From assembly GCA_036343635.1 (NCBI GenBank), contig JAYYVF010000024.1, positions 1 through 64,000 on the forward strand: a DNA stretch of 64,000 nucleotides, written 5' to 3'. Position 1 is the stretch's first letter. Every line of letters begins with the position of its first letter. The notes under the pieces were generated by a model. The model saw only the letters and a list, made by a program, of their open reading frames with translations. It was not told the DNA's origin and did no database searches. This DNA comes from GCA-2693325 sp036343635. Lineage in GTDB: Bacteria > Latescibacterota > UBA2968 > UBA8231. A program made the translations under genes and the position numbers. This document shows, one piece after another, positions 8,696 to 16,875 of the stretch.

Positions 8696-10918
8696 TTATT
8701 TGGGAATTTCATTTAATCGGGCGAGAGCCGATCTATAGTTAACGTTAGTACTATCTATGTTTGTAGCCTTTTCATAACAGTTCGCTGCCCTCTTTGGTTT
8801 GTCCAATCTTTCAAAAATCCTCCCCTTAAGAGCCCAATAATCAGACGACATAGGCTCAATTCGCAGAGCATGCTGGGTCGCTGCTAAAGCGTCATTGAAT
8901 TTTCTATGCCTCAATAGAACACGCCCAATATTTGCATATGCCTCAGCAAATTCTTTGTCAATCTGAACAGCTTTACGAAACTGACGTAGGGCAGCGACGG
9001 ACTCCCGCATACCTAAAAGGGCAACACCCGAGTAATTTAACAAAACGGGATCTCTCTTACCCCCAGAATTTAAAGCAAGCTCAAAGTAATCGTAAGCTAC
9101 ATCCCATCGTTTGTCTGAAAGAGCTGCTCCACCAATCACACGATACAAAGACATCCGATCGTAACCAGAAACCGCTACAACTTCAATCGCCCGATGCCCC
9201 CAATCCATTTGATCTAGGGTAATTAAAAACCTGTTCAACAATTCGTAATCATTAGGCCATTTAGAAGCTATTAGTTCAAATAGTTCAAAAGCTTCCTCTA
9301 TCTTATTTTGAAGACACAATCCCTTAAATAACCCGAAATAGCCTTCCTTGTGATTGGAATCAGTTTGGATCGTCCCTTTAAAATAAAAAATGGCAGAATC
9401 CGGATTCCCTGCCTTTAAGTGGGCCTTGGCAATATTATGTTGAAATTCAAGACGTGGATCGCCGATTAAAAGTCTACGATATATTATTATCGCCCGTTCC
9501 GGGTCGTTTAGATGCCTATATACGGCAGCTAAATTGTTATCGGCAGGGGATAAAGATTCACTTAATATTACTGATTTTTCCAAATGATTTTTTGCCTTAT
9601 TAAAATCCTCCTGGTGTAAATAGGCAGTTCCCAAATTAAAATGAGCTGTCGAAGATGTTGGGGATTTATTAATCGCGCGAAGACTCACTGCTATAGATTG
9701 CTCTATTTCACCTGCCTCAAGTAAAGATTTTCCCAAATTAACTAATGGTCGGGGCATGTCTGGGCTTTTTTGTACTGCGTCCAACCAAATAGACACTTCA
9801 GATCGCCAATCTTTATTCCGATCTATACATAATGCTATCATTACAACACATAATATCCAACCCGAATACGGACGAATACGTCTCTGACCAAACAGCATAG
9901 CTGATACGAGAGCAAAAGAAACCATAGGCATGTAAAGTCGATGTTCGTTAACCAAGATATTCAACGGAACAAACGACACCGGGATAAGCAACAGGAAATA
10001 CCAACCGGTAAGTTGGGTGATTTGCCTAAAATATTTTGGTGGCCGACAAAAGGAAATAATCCAAAACAGTGATATGAGTACGGCCGATGCGCAAACCACT
10101 ACCCATTCATTAGGATAATTGGAAATAGAAAAGCCGGGTTCAATACTCAAAGAATAAGGGAAAACTGTTTTTTTCAGATAAAAAACAAAGGCTTTGATCT
10201 GAGTATAAATTTGAATCCAGTAATTACGGACAGGTTGTGCTATGGCAGACTTTACAACAGAGGAACTCACTAACAAATACGCAATTCCTGGAACACTTAA
10301 AATCCACCACCTTCTGCAATTAACATATTGCCCCCCTCCTCTATACCAAGCCATGGCAATAAACGGAAGAATAATACCAGTAGCTTTACAAAACAAAGCC
10401 AACATGTTTCCAATTAACATAGTTCCAATACGTTTTTGGACCATTGCATTCAAAAATATCAAGCCAAACAACGTAACCAGGATCGATGACCGACTGCTGA
10501 CATAGTTTAACGGTTCGGTCATTAACGGATGACAAACGAAAAACATTCCAGCCAAAAGCTGAGTTTGTTTAGGGATCCTCAAATAACGTGCCAAACGTAA
10601 GACCAATAAAGCATTTGATAGGTGCAATACGAGGTTCACAAGATGGTAGCCGATAGGATTATAACCATCCACCGCATAGTTCAAGGCATAAGTGCACAAT
10701 AATAGCGGCCTGTACATTTCAACATCTGAGAGTGCTGAGAAGTTACCTGGATCAATAAAAAATTCTGGAATATGGCTTAATTTGCGGAGATTTTCGTTAT
10801 CTACAATTGAGTGCCCATCGTCAAAATGAAAACTATTGCCAAAAATATTGTGAAACGAAATCAATCCAATTAAGACTATCAATAACTCAGCGTGCAATTT
10901 ATAAATTTTCCCGATCAA
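8696..10918 (-). CDS. TMTC-like polytopic membrane protein with C-terminal TPR array
   Basis: A 740-residue two-part protein. The first ~380 residues contain about ten hydrophobic segments and the phrase NSFHFDDGHSIVDN, with an early Asp-Asp after the first membrane helix, as in GT-C/TMTC-type O-mannosyltransferase-like proteins. Residues ~390-735 are a run of about ten 34-residue TPR units (for example NLGKSLLEAGEIEQSIAVSLRAI, AHFNLGTAYLHQEDFNKAKNHL, AYANIGRVLLRHRKFNDALAA). It probably transfers or organises sugars at the outer face of the membrane. The TTG start overlaps the flippase stop as TTGA, implying translational coupling. Glycosyltransferase activity is inference; no sugar donor is known, and a non-catalytic scaffold is possible. 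Confidence 0.75.
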   Translation of the reverse strand: MIGKIYKLHAELLIVLIGLISFHNIFGNSFHFDDGHSIVDNENLRKLSHIPEFFIDPGNFSALSDVEMYRPLLLCTYALNYAVDGYNPIGYHLVNLVLHLSNALLVLRLARYLRIPKQTQLLAGMFFVCHPLMTEPLNYVSSRSSILVTLFGLIFLNAMVQKRIGTMLIGNMLALFCKATGIILPFIAMAWYRGGGQYVNCRRWWILSVPGIAYLLVSSSVVKSAIAQPVRNYWIQIYTQIKAFVFYLKKTVFPYSLSIEPGFSISNYPNEWVVVCASAVLISLFWIISFCRPPKYFRQITQLTGWYFLLLIPVSFVPLNILVNEHRLYMPMVSFALVSAMLFGQRRIRPYSGWILCVVMIALCIDRNKDWRSEVSIWLDAVQKSPDMPRPLVNLGKSLLEAGEIEQSIAVSLRAINKSPTSSTAHFNLGTAYLHQEDFNKAKNHLEKSVILSESLSPADNNLAAVYRHLNDPERAIIIYRRLLIGDPRLEFQHNIAKAHLKAGNPDSAIFYFKGTIQTDSNHKEGYFGLFKGLCLQNKIEEAFELFELIASKWPNDYELLNRFLITLDQMDWGHRAIEVVAVSGYDRMSLYRVIGGAALSDKRWDVAYDYFELALNSGGKRDPVLLNYSGVALLGMRESVAALRQFRKAVQIDKEFAEAYANIGRVLLRHRKFNDALAATQHALRIEPMSSDYWALKGRIFERLDKPKRAANCYEKATNIDSTNVNYRSALARLNEIPK

Positions 10919-12417
10919 GCCGACCTACTTCCGGTCCTAATTGAATCCAAGAGAGCCCGGAAATCTTCCCGATCTTTGGGTAAAAAATGTATAATAGCAG
11001 CTGACATTAGAAGAAATGAGGCAACGCCTCCAAACAAGGTTAACCATGGAATTGAGTTAGACAAAAAATCGCTGACTATGCGAGCGGTTAACGCAACAAT
11101 TAGGGCTGATACGAAACGTTGCAACATAGCTCTCCACGGTAGAATTTCAATGATTTTCCAACGTAGGTGGCGACTAATGGCAAATAATAAAAAAAAGACT
11201 TGGGTGTATGTTGCTATTACCGTAGCAACGGCAGGGCCGATAAAAGCCCAGTCGGGAAAATACAACAAGAGCAATTCTACGAATGAGAAACTCAAACATA
11301 GGTTCAACGTTAGGTCCAATAAGCTCCCCCAAAACGCCCATGTTGCCTTTCCTATTCCAACAAGCAGAGGATTAAATATAGCGCAACGTATGGGTAACAT
11401 CAGCAAGAAAACACCAAAAACCCATGTTGAAGCAACGTATTGCCGTGGCAAATATATAGCGATGATTAAGTCGCAAAAGACAAGTAAAAAACAACATAAC
11501 GGCAAAACGAAAACGGACATGGCAGAAACAATATTTTTCCAAAGAAGTCGGATTTTTTCTAACTCTCCAGCAACAAAAAGTCGACTGAATTCTGGGACTA
11601 ATACTGAAGCAATTGCACTCAACAAAAGCGCTATTGGCATTTCAATAGCACCGAAGTGGTAGTCAGCAAATGTCGAGGTCCCCAGCAACGCTAACACCAC
11701 AAACCTATCTACAGATCGCGATACAGCCCCTACTATATCATTGAGGGCTATCGACCGAGTATACATCACAAATTCCCCGGCTCCTCTAAATTCAATAACT
11801 TCCCTACTATCCAAATCAGACCATAAAATCAAATAACCTGTCACAAACCGTAAGACCCCAATTACAGACATCAAACCGAAAACATGCACGGGGCTTGCCT
11901 GGCTCCACCATCCCCACAACGAAATTCCAAATAATCCGGTGGATCCAAATACAGCTAACGCTGCTTGCCACTTTGTGCGGTCACGAGCAATCAGCATTGA
12001 ATCAACAGCCCCACCTGCAACCTGTACGAACAAATAGGGCAAAAAAGCAAGAAGAAAACCTTCAAACAAATGTGAATATTCTATAAGAAGATCAGATGCG
12101 TAGAGGACCTGCCAACCACCCGCGACAACAAATACTGCCATCAAACAGGCCGACACTAGTAACGTTAGCCCGGCCTGGATCATCAGCGCCTTGGAGTTCT
12201 TTCTTTTGGGATAAAAATAAAGGGTTGCCATCGGAATACCAAGTAGGAACATAGGTACTAATGCATTACTAAATAACCAGACAGTATTGAAGACACCACA
12301 TACATCACGTTCCCACGTTCGCGCAGCCATGGCATACACGCCATAAATAGCCAACGTGGATGAAGCACGTCCAATCGACACCCATCCGATTCTATGCAGT
12401 AGGTTTCTGCTTATCAC
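10915..12417 (-). CDS. Polysaccharide flippase (Wzx/MOP superfamily)
   Basis: A 500-residue integral membrane protein with about 14 evenly spaced hydrophobic helices and no large soluble domain, as in Wzx/MurJ/PST-type exporters. These flip undecaprenyl-linked oligosaccharides from the inner to the outer face of the cytoplasmic membrane. Characteristic features are the amphipathic N-terminus leading into a first helix with SIGRASSTLAIYGVYAMAAR and the central DIVGAVSRSVDRFVVLALLG segment, a common PST/Wzx signature region. It starts with GTG at 12417, four bases after the methyltransferase stop, and ends overlapping the TMTC-like gene. The operon context supports a surface-glycan export role; the glycan is unknown. 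Confidence 0.85.
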   Translation of the reverse strand: MISRNLLHRIGWVSIGRASSTLAIYGVYAMAARTWERDVCGVFNTVWLFSNALVPMFLLGIPMATLYFYPKRKNSKALMIQAGLTLLVSACLMAVFVVAGGWQVLYASDLLIEYSHLFEGFLLAFLPYLFVQVAGGAVDSMLIARDRTKWQAALAVFGSTGLFGISLWGWWSQASPVHVFGLMSVIGVLRFVTGYLILWSDLDSREVIEFRGAGEFVMYTRSIALNDIVGAVSRSVDRFVVLALLGTSTFADYHFGAIEMPIALLLSAIASVLVPEFSRLFVAGELEKIRLLWKNIVSAMSVFVLPLCCFLLVFCDLIIAIYLPRQYVASTWVFGVFLLMLPIRCAIFNPLLVGIGKATWAFWGSLLDLTLNLCLSFSFVELLLLYFPDWAFIGPAVATVIATYTQVFFLLFAISRHLRWKIIEILPWRAMLQRFVSALIVALTARIVSDFLSNSIPWLTLFGGVASFLLMSAAIIHFLPKDREDFRALLDSIRTGSRSA

Positions 12418-12420
12418 TGT

Positions 12421-13167
12421 TTAAAACTTACGCGCTCGCACAGCGACGAAAGAAGGCTTTCGCAATATTTGGTTGGCTATTTTATCCACACCGCTCCAAA
12501 CCCGATGTGACCAACGAATGCTGAAGAGAGGGAATCCTATCGTTTCGAGGAATTTATTGCCGATAAAATATATTTTATCCACAGTTAACCCGACCTCGGC
12601 GCACATCTTCACCAAGGACTCCGAGTCAAAGCTATGTAAATGAGCATTACCGGGAGTAAGCCTGTTACAATGAATACACAGATGTTGAATTATATTTTCG
12701 CTATATGGAACACTAATAATTACATGTCCCCCATCTTTTATCACTCGTCGAGACTCTTGAAGAGCTATCGAAACATTCTCAACATGCTCTAAAACTTCTG
12801 ATAAAATCAACGAATCAAATGTAGAATCTGCAAAAGGTAAATCATACAAGTCCCCAACCTGGAAGTGACGAACTTCCGGATATCTATCACGCGCACCTTT
12901 CACACCGGTGAGCCCTAGGTCTATAGGAAAAACATCAACATCATATTGCAAACACTGTTGAGACAACCAACCCGACCCACAACCAACATCAAGGACATGA
13001 TCTCCTGGTTTAAGCTCAAGTTTCCGTACCAAGAACTCCGTGCGCCTAAACTCAGAAGCTCTCCAGTGAGGATTTAAAAGTGCTGGATCAACTATCGCCT
13101 CAGCATCCGTGGCATAATGAGATTTATAGTCGCTTAACTGGTGCTTTTTCGAACTGGTGTTAGTCAA
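12421..13167 (-). CDS. Class I SAM-dependent methyltransferase
   Basis: A 248-residue soluble methyltransferase with SAM-binding motif I VLDVGCGSGWL (about residues 58-68). Motif II-like acidic residues lie in the DVFPIDLGL strand, then LPFADSTFDSLILSEVLEHVEN (the 'evleHv' post-II/IV segment) and IKDGGHVIISVPYS (motif VI region). This pattern matches UbiE/Methyltransf_11 proteins, many of which decorate lipids or glycans. The start is TTG at 13167 with a GGTGGGAAG upstream; no in-frame ATG precedes motif I. It is the first gene of the methyltransferase-flippase-TMTC operon, so an O-methylation step on an exported glycan is a reasonable but unproven role. The C-terminus contains hydrophobic patches but no clear membrane helix. 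Confidence 0.85.
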   Translation of the reverse strand: MTNTSSKKHQLSDYKSHYATDAEAIVDPALLNPHWRASEFRRTEFLVRKLELKPGDHVLDVGCGSGWLSQQCLQYDVDVFPIDLGLTGVKGARDRYPEVRHFQVGDLYDLPFADSTFDSLILSEVLEHVENVSIALQESRRVIKDGGHVIISVPYSENIIQHLCIHCNRLTPGNAHLHSFDSESLVKMCAEVGLTVDKIYFIGNKFLETIGFPLFSIRWSHRVWSGVDKIANQILRKPSFVAVRARKF

Positions 13168-13262
13168 TACTTCCCACCATCTTCACCTGACGCCTTTAAT
13201 AGCCAAAAACGTTTCTTGGTAAAATTACGCCGATAAAAGAAAAAAATACGAACATGTCAATC

Positions 13263-13805
13263 TTAAATTACATCAAAATCATGTAAATCTTCACCAGCTC
13301 GATGTGAAAGAATATCGAGAGCTGCGCACGCCCCATCGCCAGCAGAAATTATAGCCTGAATTTTTTTCATCCGAGTGCTCCAACCAACCACATAAAGTCC
13401 TTCTACCGTGGTCCGACCATAACGATCTGATAATATCCCCTCATCACCTTTGTCGATGCCGAATGCTTCGGCCAAAGGATTGCTTGGACCAGTTGCTAAG
13501 ATCAGATAGTCTCCTTCATGAATAGTCCCATCTGCGTCAGTAATTCTAAACTCCCCTTCCACTCTTTCAGCAGACGTGACCTCAACGTCCATTATATTCG
13601 CACCAAATGAACGCACCTGTTCCCTACTGACTCGCTGAAATTCACTACCAGTAACCTCAGAAATACCAAGATAATTCAAAACGTTTGCCTTATGCATTAG
13701 TGTCCCATCCTGACCAAACACCTTAACGTTCATTCCCTTTTTCGAAAGAAATAAAGCGGCACTTAGGCCGGCGGGACCGTCCCCTACTATCAGCACATCA
13801 TCCAT
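13263..13805 (-). CDS. Single-domain thioredoxin-reductase-like flavoprotein
   Basis: Only 180 residues, whereas thioredoxin reductase has about 310. The FAD dinucleotide-binding motif VGDGPAGLSAALFL is at residues 7-20. The ATGPSNP segment (closing the FAD domain) and the second FAD motif VEGLYVVGWSTR are present, followed by a GDGACAALDIL helix. The NAD(P)H domain with its CxxC disulfide is absent in full, as if cut out between the two FAD halves. No frameshift is visible and the ends are natural, so it looks like a genuine mini-flavoprotein rather than a remnant. The ATG follows AAGGAGA at 7 nt. It lies 61 bp downstream of the 401-residue orphan and is likely co-transcribed with it. The electron donor and substrate are unknown. 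Confidence 0.75.
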   Translation of the reverse strand: MDDVLIVGDGPAGLSAALFLSKKGMNVKVFGQDGTLMHKANVLNYLGISEVTGSEFQRVSREQVRSFGANIMDVEVTSAERVEGEFRITDADGTIHEGDYLILATGPSNPLAEAFGIDKGDEGILSDRYGRTTVEGLYVVGWSTRMKKIQAIISAGDGACAALDILSHRAGEDLHDFDVI

Positions 13806-13866
13806 ATCAAATCTCCTTTTGAAAAAAAATCAACATAATTTGAGTGAATTCTATCAACACTTCCTC

Positions 13867-15072
13867 TTATTTAGCAAGCTCGGGTCGCCATGGCTCTATT
13901 GCTACCCCTTCCGGTCGCTCTAATAAAGCACGAGGTGGTAATTCAGAATAAGACTCGTATGTAATATTCAGATGGGGCGTCTCTAAACGTATGTTATTCT
14001 GATAACGCGATTCAAGCAACGCTTCAAGTGCTCCACTTACAAGGAGTGTTCTCTCAATCGGATATGTGGCTTCTCCAGTTAGAAATAACTGCTGCGCATT
14101 CAATCCCAGAAAACTAAAATGCGGATGCGGATCTCCTTGAAGATAAAATTCACATGATTGGATTTTACCCTCAATTCGAGCTGCATACCCCCATCCACGC
14201 AGCCATGATGGCGCTCCGTCTGGTCCATTCAACATAACCGTTGTGGCAGAAAACCCATCAACGTACTCAAGAAAAAATGCCGTCACTGACTCACAGTTCT
14301 CTTGAGCTGATCCCTCACCTTTTGGCTCTATTCGATCTAATGCAGCATCAAACAAGTCACCCGACCAACGCCCCTCATCACGGGCCTTCCAGACTTCATC
14401 TCCCTCAAGACACTGAACAGCTACAATCCCAGTTTCGCCACCAGTGCGGCGTTCCACCATACATTGCAACAATTCCAATCCATGAAATCCATACGAATCA
14501 AGATTACTGTAGGCAATGGAGATCGCCTCACTCATAGGTGTTTCCATTGAATGCTCTATCCACGGCTTTCGGTACGTCAAAGGTAAGGAGGACCCAGCCA
14601 TAAAAGGGACCTTCAACTCATTAGCACGATCATACATCCATTTCGATTGTTCCCAACTCCAGGACAGATGTTTATCAGAAAATACAGGCACTGAACGTCC
14701 CGTTGTTGCAAAAACTCCACATACCTGTTCAAAAAAATATTTACGAGGGTATAAATGCTGCCCCTTTTCATTCCGAGCATAATCTCCATGCTCCCCGATA
14801 ATCAAGACGCCATCAACGGCCAATTCATCCCCCCCCAAACAAAGAGCCGATCTAATACTATCGAAACGAGAGATTCCAAATTCCTCCGCTAAGCCCAACC
14901 CAACATCACTTTTATGAACCTGATCAAGAAACAAAGCCGCTACATCTACTTGCGGAGCTACAAGTCCAGAGTCCGTAGGAAATCCCTTAAGAAATTTCGT
15001 CAGAATAACATCAGCATGTGAGAATGGATAGTAGGCAGTTACGATCGCTGCTATCTTCTTTGGCTCACTCAT
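13867..15072 (-). CDS. Conserved hypothetical protein, 401 residues
   Basis: I do not recognise a characterised family. The protein is soluble, without signal peptide or membrane helices. It begins with a mononucleotide-fold-like strand (KKIAAIVTAYYPFSHADVI), continues with GVLIIGEHGDY, FFEQVCGVFATTGRSVPVFSDKHLSW and FMAGSSLPLTYRKPW, and ends with a beta-rich region. The first half resembles the N-terminal part of oxidoreductases in layout but lacks a Gly-rich dinucleotide motif. Repeated His, Asp and Glu residues (EHGDY, SDKHLSW) could bind metal. It is divergent from the formate dehydrogenase genes across about 110 bp and upstream of the mini-flavoprotein. The ATG at 15072 has GGAAA before it. 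Confidence 0.65.
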   Translation of the reverse strand: MSEPKKIAAIVTAYYPFSHADVILTKFLKGFPTDSGLVAPQVDVAALFLDQVHKSDVGLGLAEEFGISRFDSIRSALCLGGDELAVDGVLIIGEHGDYARNEKGQHLYPRKYFFEQVCGVFATTGRSVPVFSDKHLSWSWEQSKWMYDRANELKVPFMAGSSLPLTYRKPWIEHSMETPMSEAISIAYSNLDSYGFHGLELLQCMVERRTGGETGIVAVQCLEGDEVWKARDEGRWSGDLFDAALDRIEPKGEGSAQENCESVTAFFLEYVDGFSATTVMLNGPDGAPSWLRGWGYAARIEGKIQSCEFYLQGDPHPHFSFLGLNAQQLFLTGEATYPIERTLLVSGALEALLESRYQNNIRLETPHLNITYESYSELPPRALLERPEGVAIEPWRPELAK

Positions 15073-15185
15073 GGTATTTTTCCAATAGGGTCAGTTCGTA
15101 TTTTCAAATCCCAAAACAATGTATAGCGAAAGACCAAAACCATCAAACACTTGACCAAAAAGCAAGTTTGCAACAATTATTAGGT

Positions 15186-16853
15186 ATGGGACAAAACGAA
15201 GACCTAAATTTAATAGCGCAATGGAAACATCAGCCAGCTCCCCTTTTAGGCCTGATGCACGCCTTTCATGATCGAGATGGTCATATTAGTGATGAAGCTA
15301 TACGCAGCATTTCCGAGGGACTCCGTATTCCGTTAGCAGATTTATACTCTACTGTTACGTTTTACCATCATTTTTCTCGAAAACTTCCGGGGAAAAAATC
15401 TCCTCGTATTTGTACTGGCACAATCTGTTCGCTCAGAGGAGCACGCGATTTATTAAAACGTTTCGACAACGCTGTCGAAATGCCATGTGCTGGGCGGTGT
15501 GACACGCCAATCCCTTTAATTTTAAAAGATGATGTCTTCACTCTTTCCCCTTCGGCCCAACTGCTTGACCAACCTTCTCCAGTTCCTCTACCCAATCCTG
15601 GAGGAATTGAAGAATGTTTGTTTTCTAAGATTAGAGATCCGGATCGCAAAACTTTAGAGGGATATCAAAACACAAATGGTTACGATGCTCTCAAAGAGGT
15701 TTGGGATATGTCACCAACTGATTTAATCAAAATAGTAGAAGAAAGTGGGTTAGCCGGTCGCGGCGGAGCCGGATTTCCAACAGGTAAGAAATGGGAAGCC
15801 GTATTACTAGCTTCCGGTAACCCCAAGTCTATTGTCTGCAACGCAGATGAGGGCGAACCGGGCTGCTTCAAAGATCGTGCTCTTTTAGATTATGACGTGC
15901 ACGCAGTTATTGAAGGAATGGCAATCGCAGCCCACGCGACAGGAGCTGAAATAGGATTTATTTACCTACGCTATGAATACCCAAAAACAGCTAAAACTAT
16001 CGAGAATGCTTTGAATGAAGCCCGACAGGCAGGCTTTTTGGGCCGATCAGGGTTTGACGTCCATATCCGACGGGGAGGTGGAGCTTATATCTGTGGGGAA
16101 GAAGGTTCGCTACTTAACAGTTTGGAAGGCAAACACCCATATCCGCGAAACCGTCCACCATTTCCGGTTACACATGGATTTAATCAACAGCCAACCGTAG
16201 TGAATAATGTTGAGACATTAGCCGCAATCGCTCCGATAGTTCGCCATGGGCCCGATTGGTATCGAGGGCTAGGTCTGGGTGAACACAACGGAACTAAGCT
16301 TATTAGCCTGTCAGGCGATATACAATATCCGGGCAACTACGAAATACCTATTGGTCTGTCTCTTCCAACCCTCCTCAACGAATGGGCGGGTGGCCCCCTC
16401 AAGGGCAGGGCAATACAAGCCGTGACAATGGCAGGTCTGTCGGGTGGCTTTCTTGCAGGTGAGGACCTAAACGTGACCTTAGATGATCCGGCACTACAAT
16501 CGTTAGGCACCTTCCTAGGAGCAGGTGGAATAATGGTTTTTGACGACCGTCGTGATATGATTGAAGTTGCTCGCGAAGCTATGAACTTTTTTGCCGACGA
16601 ATCCTGCGGGAAATGCTTCCCCTGCCGAATTGGCACCCAGAGAATAAGCGAGCGCTTAGGACTAAATAACGTTAGTATTGAACCAAAAAGCTGGCTTGAG
16701 GAAGTCCAGGATTTGGGTGCCGTTATGAGGTCGACCAGTGCCTGTGGCCTGGGTACGGCAGCGCCCAATGTTAGCGATAGTCTTCTTAAATATTTTCCAG
16801 AGCAGATTGAGGCTTATCTCCGGGTTACAGCAGACAAGGAAAAAGAAACTTGA
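15186..16853 (+). CDS. NAD-dependent formate dehydrogenase beta subunit (NuoE-NuoF fusion)
   Basis: The diaphorase subunit, which takes electrons from the catalytic subunit to NAD+ via FMN. It has 555 residues. Residues 1-130 are a NuoE-like thioredoxin-fold domain with the four [2Fe-2S] cysteines as CTGTIC (76-81) and CAGRC (101-105). Residues ~160-555 are a NuoF domain. NuoF shows GRGGAGFPTGKKWE for FMN/NADH, NADEGEPGCFKDR, ICGEEGSLLNSLEG, and the [4Fe-4S] Cys motif CGKCFPC plus a later Cys in TSACGLG. The reading frame is open upstream to 15018, but that part overlaps the divergent gene. I use the ATG at 15186, just before the conserved start; a TTG at 15165 is an alternative. The subunit is HoxF-like, and no separate NuoE gene is present. 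Confidence 0.9.
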   Translation: MGQNEDLNLIAQWKHQPAPLLGLMHAFHDRDGHISDEAIRSISEGLRIPLADLYSTVTFYHHFSRKLPGKKSPRICTGTICSLRGARDLLKRFDNAVEMPCAGRCDTPIPLILKDDVFTLSPSAQLLDQPSPVPLPNPGGIEECLFSKIRDPDRKTLEGYQNTNGYDALKEVWDMSPTDLIKIVEESGLAGRGGAGFPTGKKWEAVLLASGNPKSIVCNADEGEPGCFKDRALLDYDVHAVIEGMAIAAHATGAEIGFIYLRYEYPKTAKTIENALNEARQAGFLGRSGFDVHIRRGGGAYICGEEGSLLNSLEGKHPYPRNRPPFPVTHGFNQQPTVVNNVETLAAIAPIVRHGPDWYRGLGLGEHNGTKLISLSGDIQYPGNYEIPIGLSLPTLLNEWAGGPLKGRAIQAVTMAGLSGGFLAGEDLNVTLDDPALQSLGTFLGAGGIMVFDDRRDMIEVAREAMNFFADESCGKCFPCRIGTQRISERLGLNNVSIEPKSWLEEVQDLGAVMRSTSACGLGTAAPNVSDSLLKYFPEQIEAYLRVTADKEKET

Positions 16854-16875
16854 CAAGAATCGGAAAGACTTGATA

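Noticed and set aside
10892..11662. 256-residue rightward ORF inside the flippase gene
   Set aside because: It is antisense to a clear membrane-protein gene and its translation is basic and low-complexity with no family features; a shadow frame.
15018..15185. N-terminal extension of the NuoE-NuoF fusion up to 15018
   Set aside because: This part overlaps the divergent 401-residue gene and lacks similarity to NuoE; the homologous sequence begins just after 15186.
16738..16875. N-terminal extension of fdhA to 16738
   Set aside because: It runs inside the 3' end of the beta subunit gene; the family N-terminus starts at 16876.
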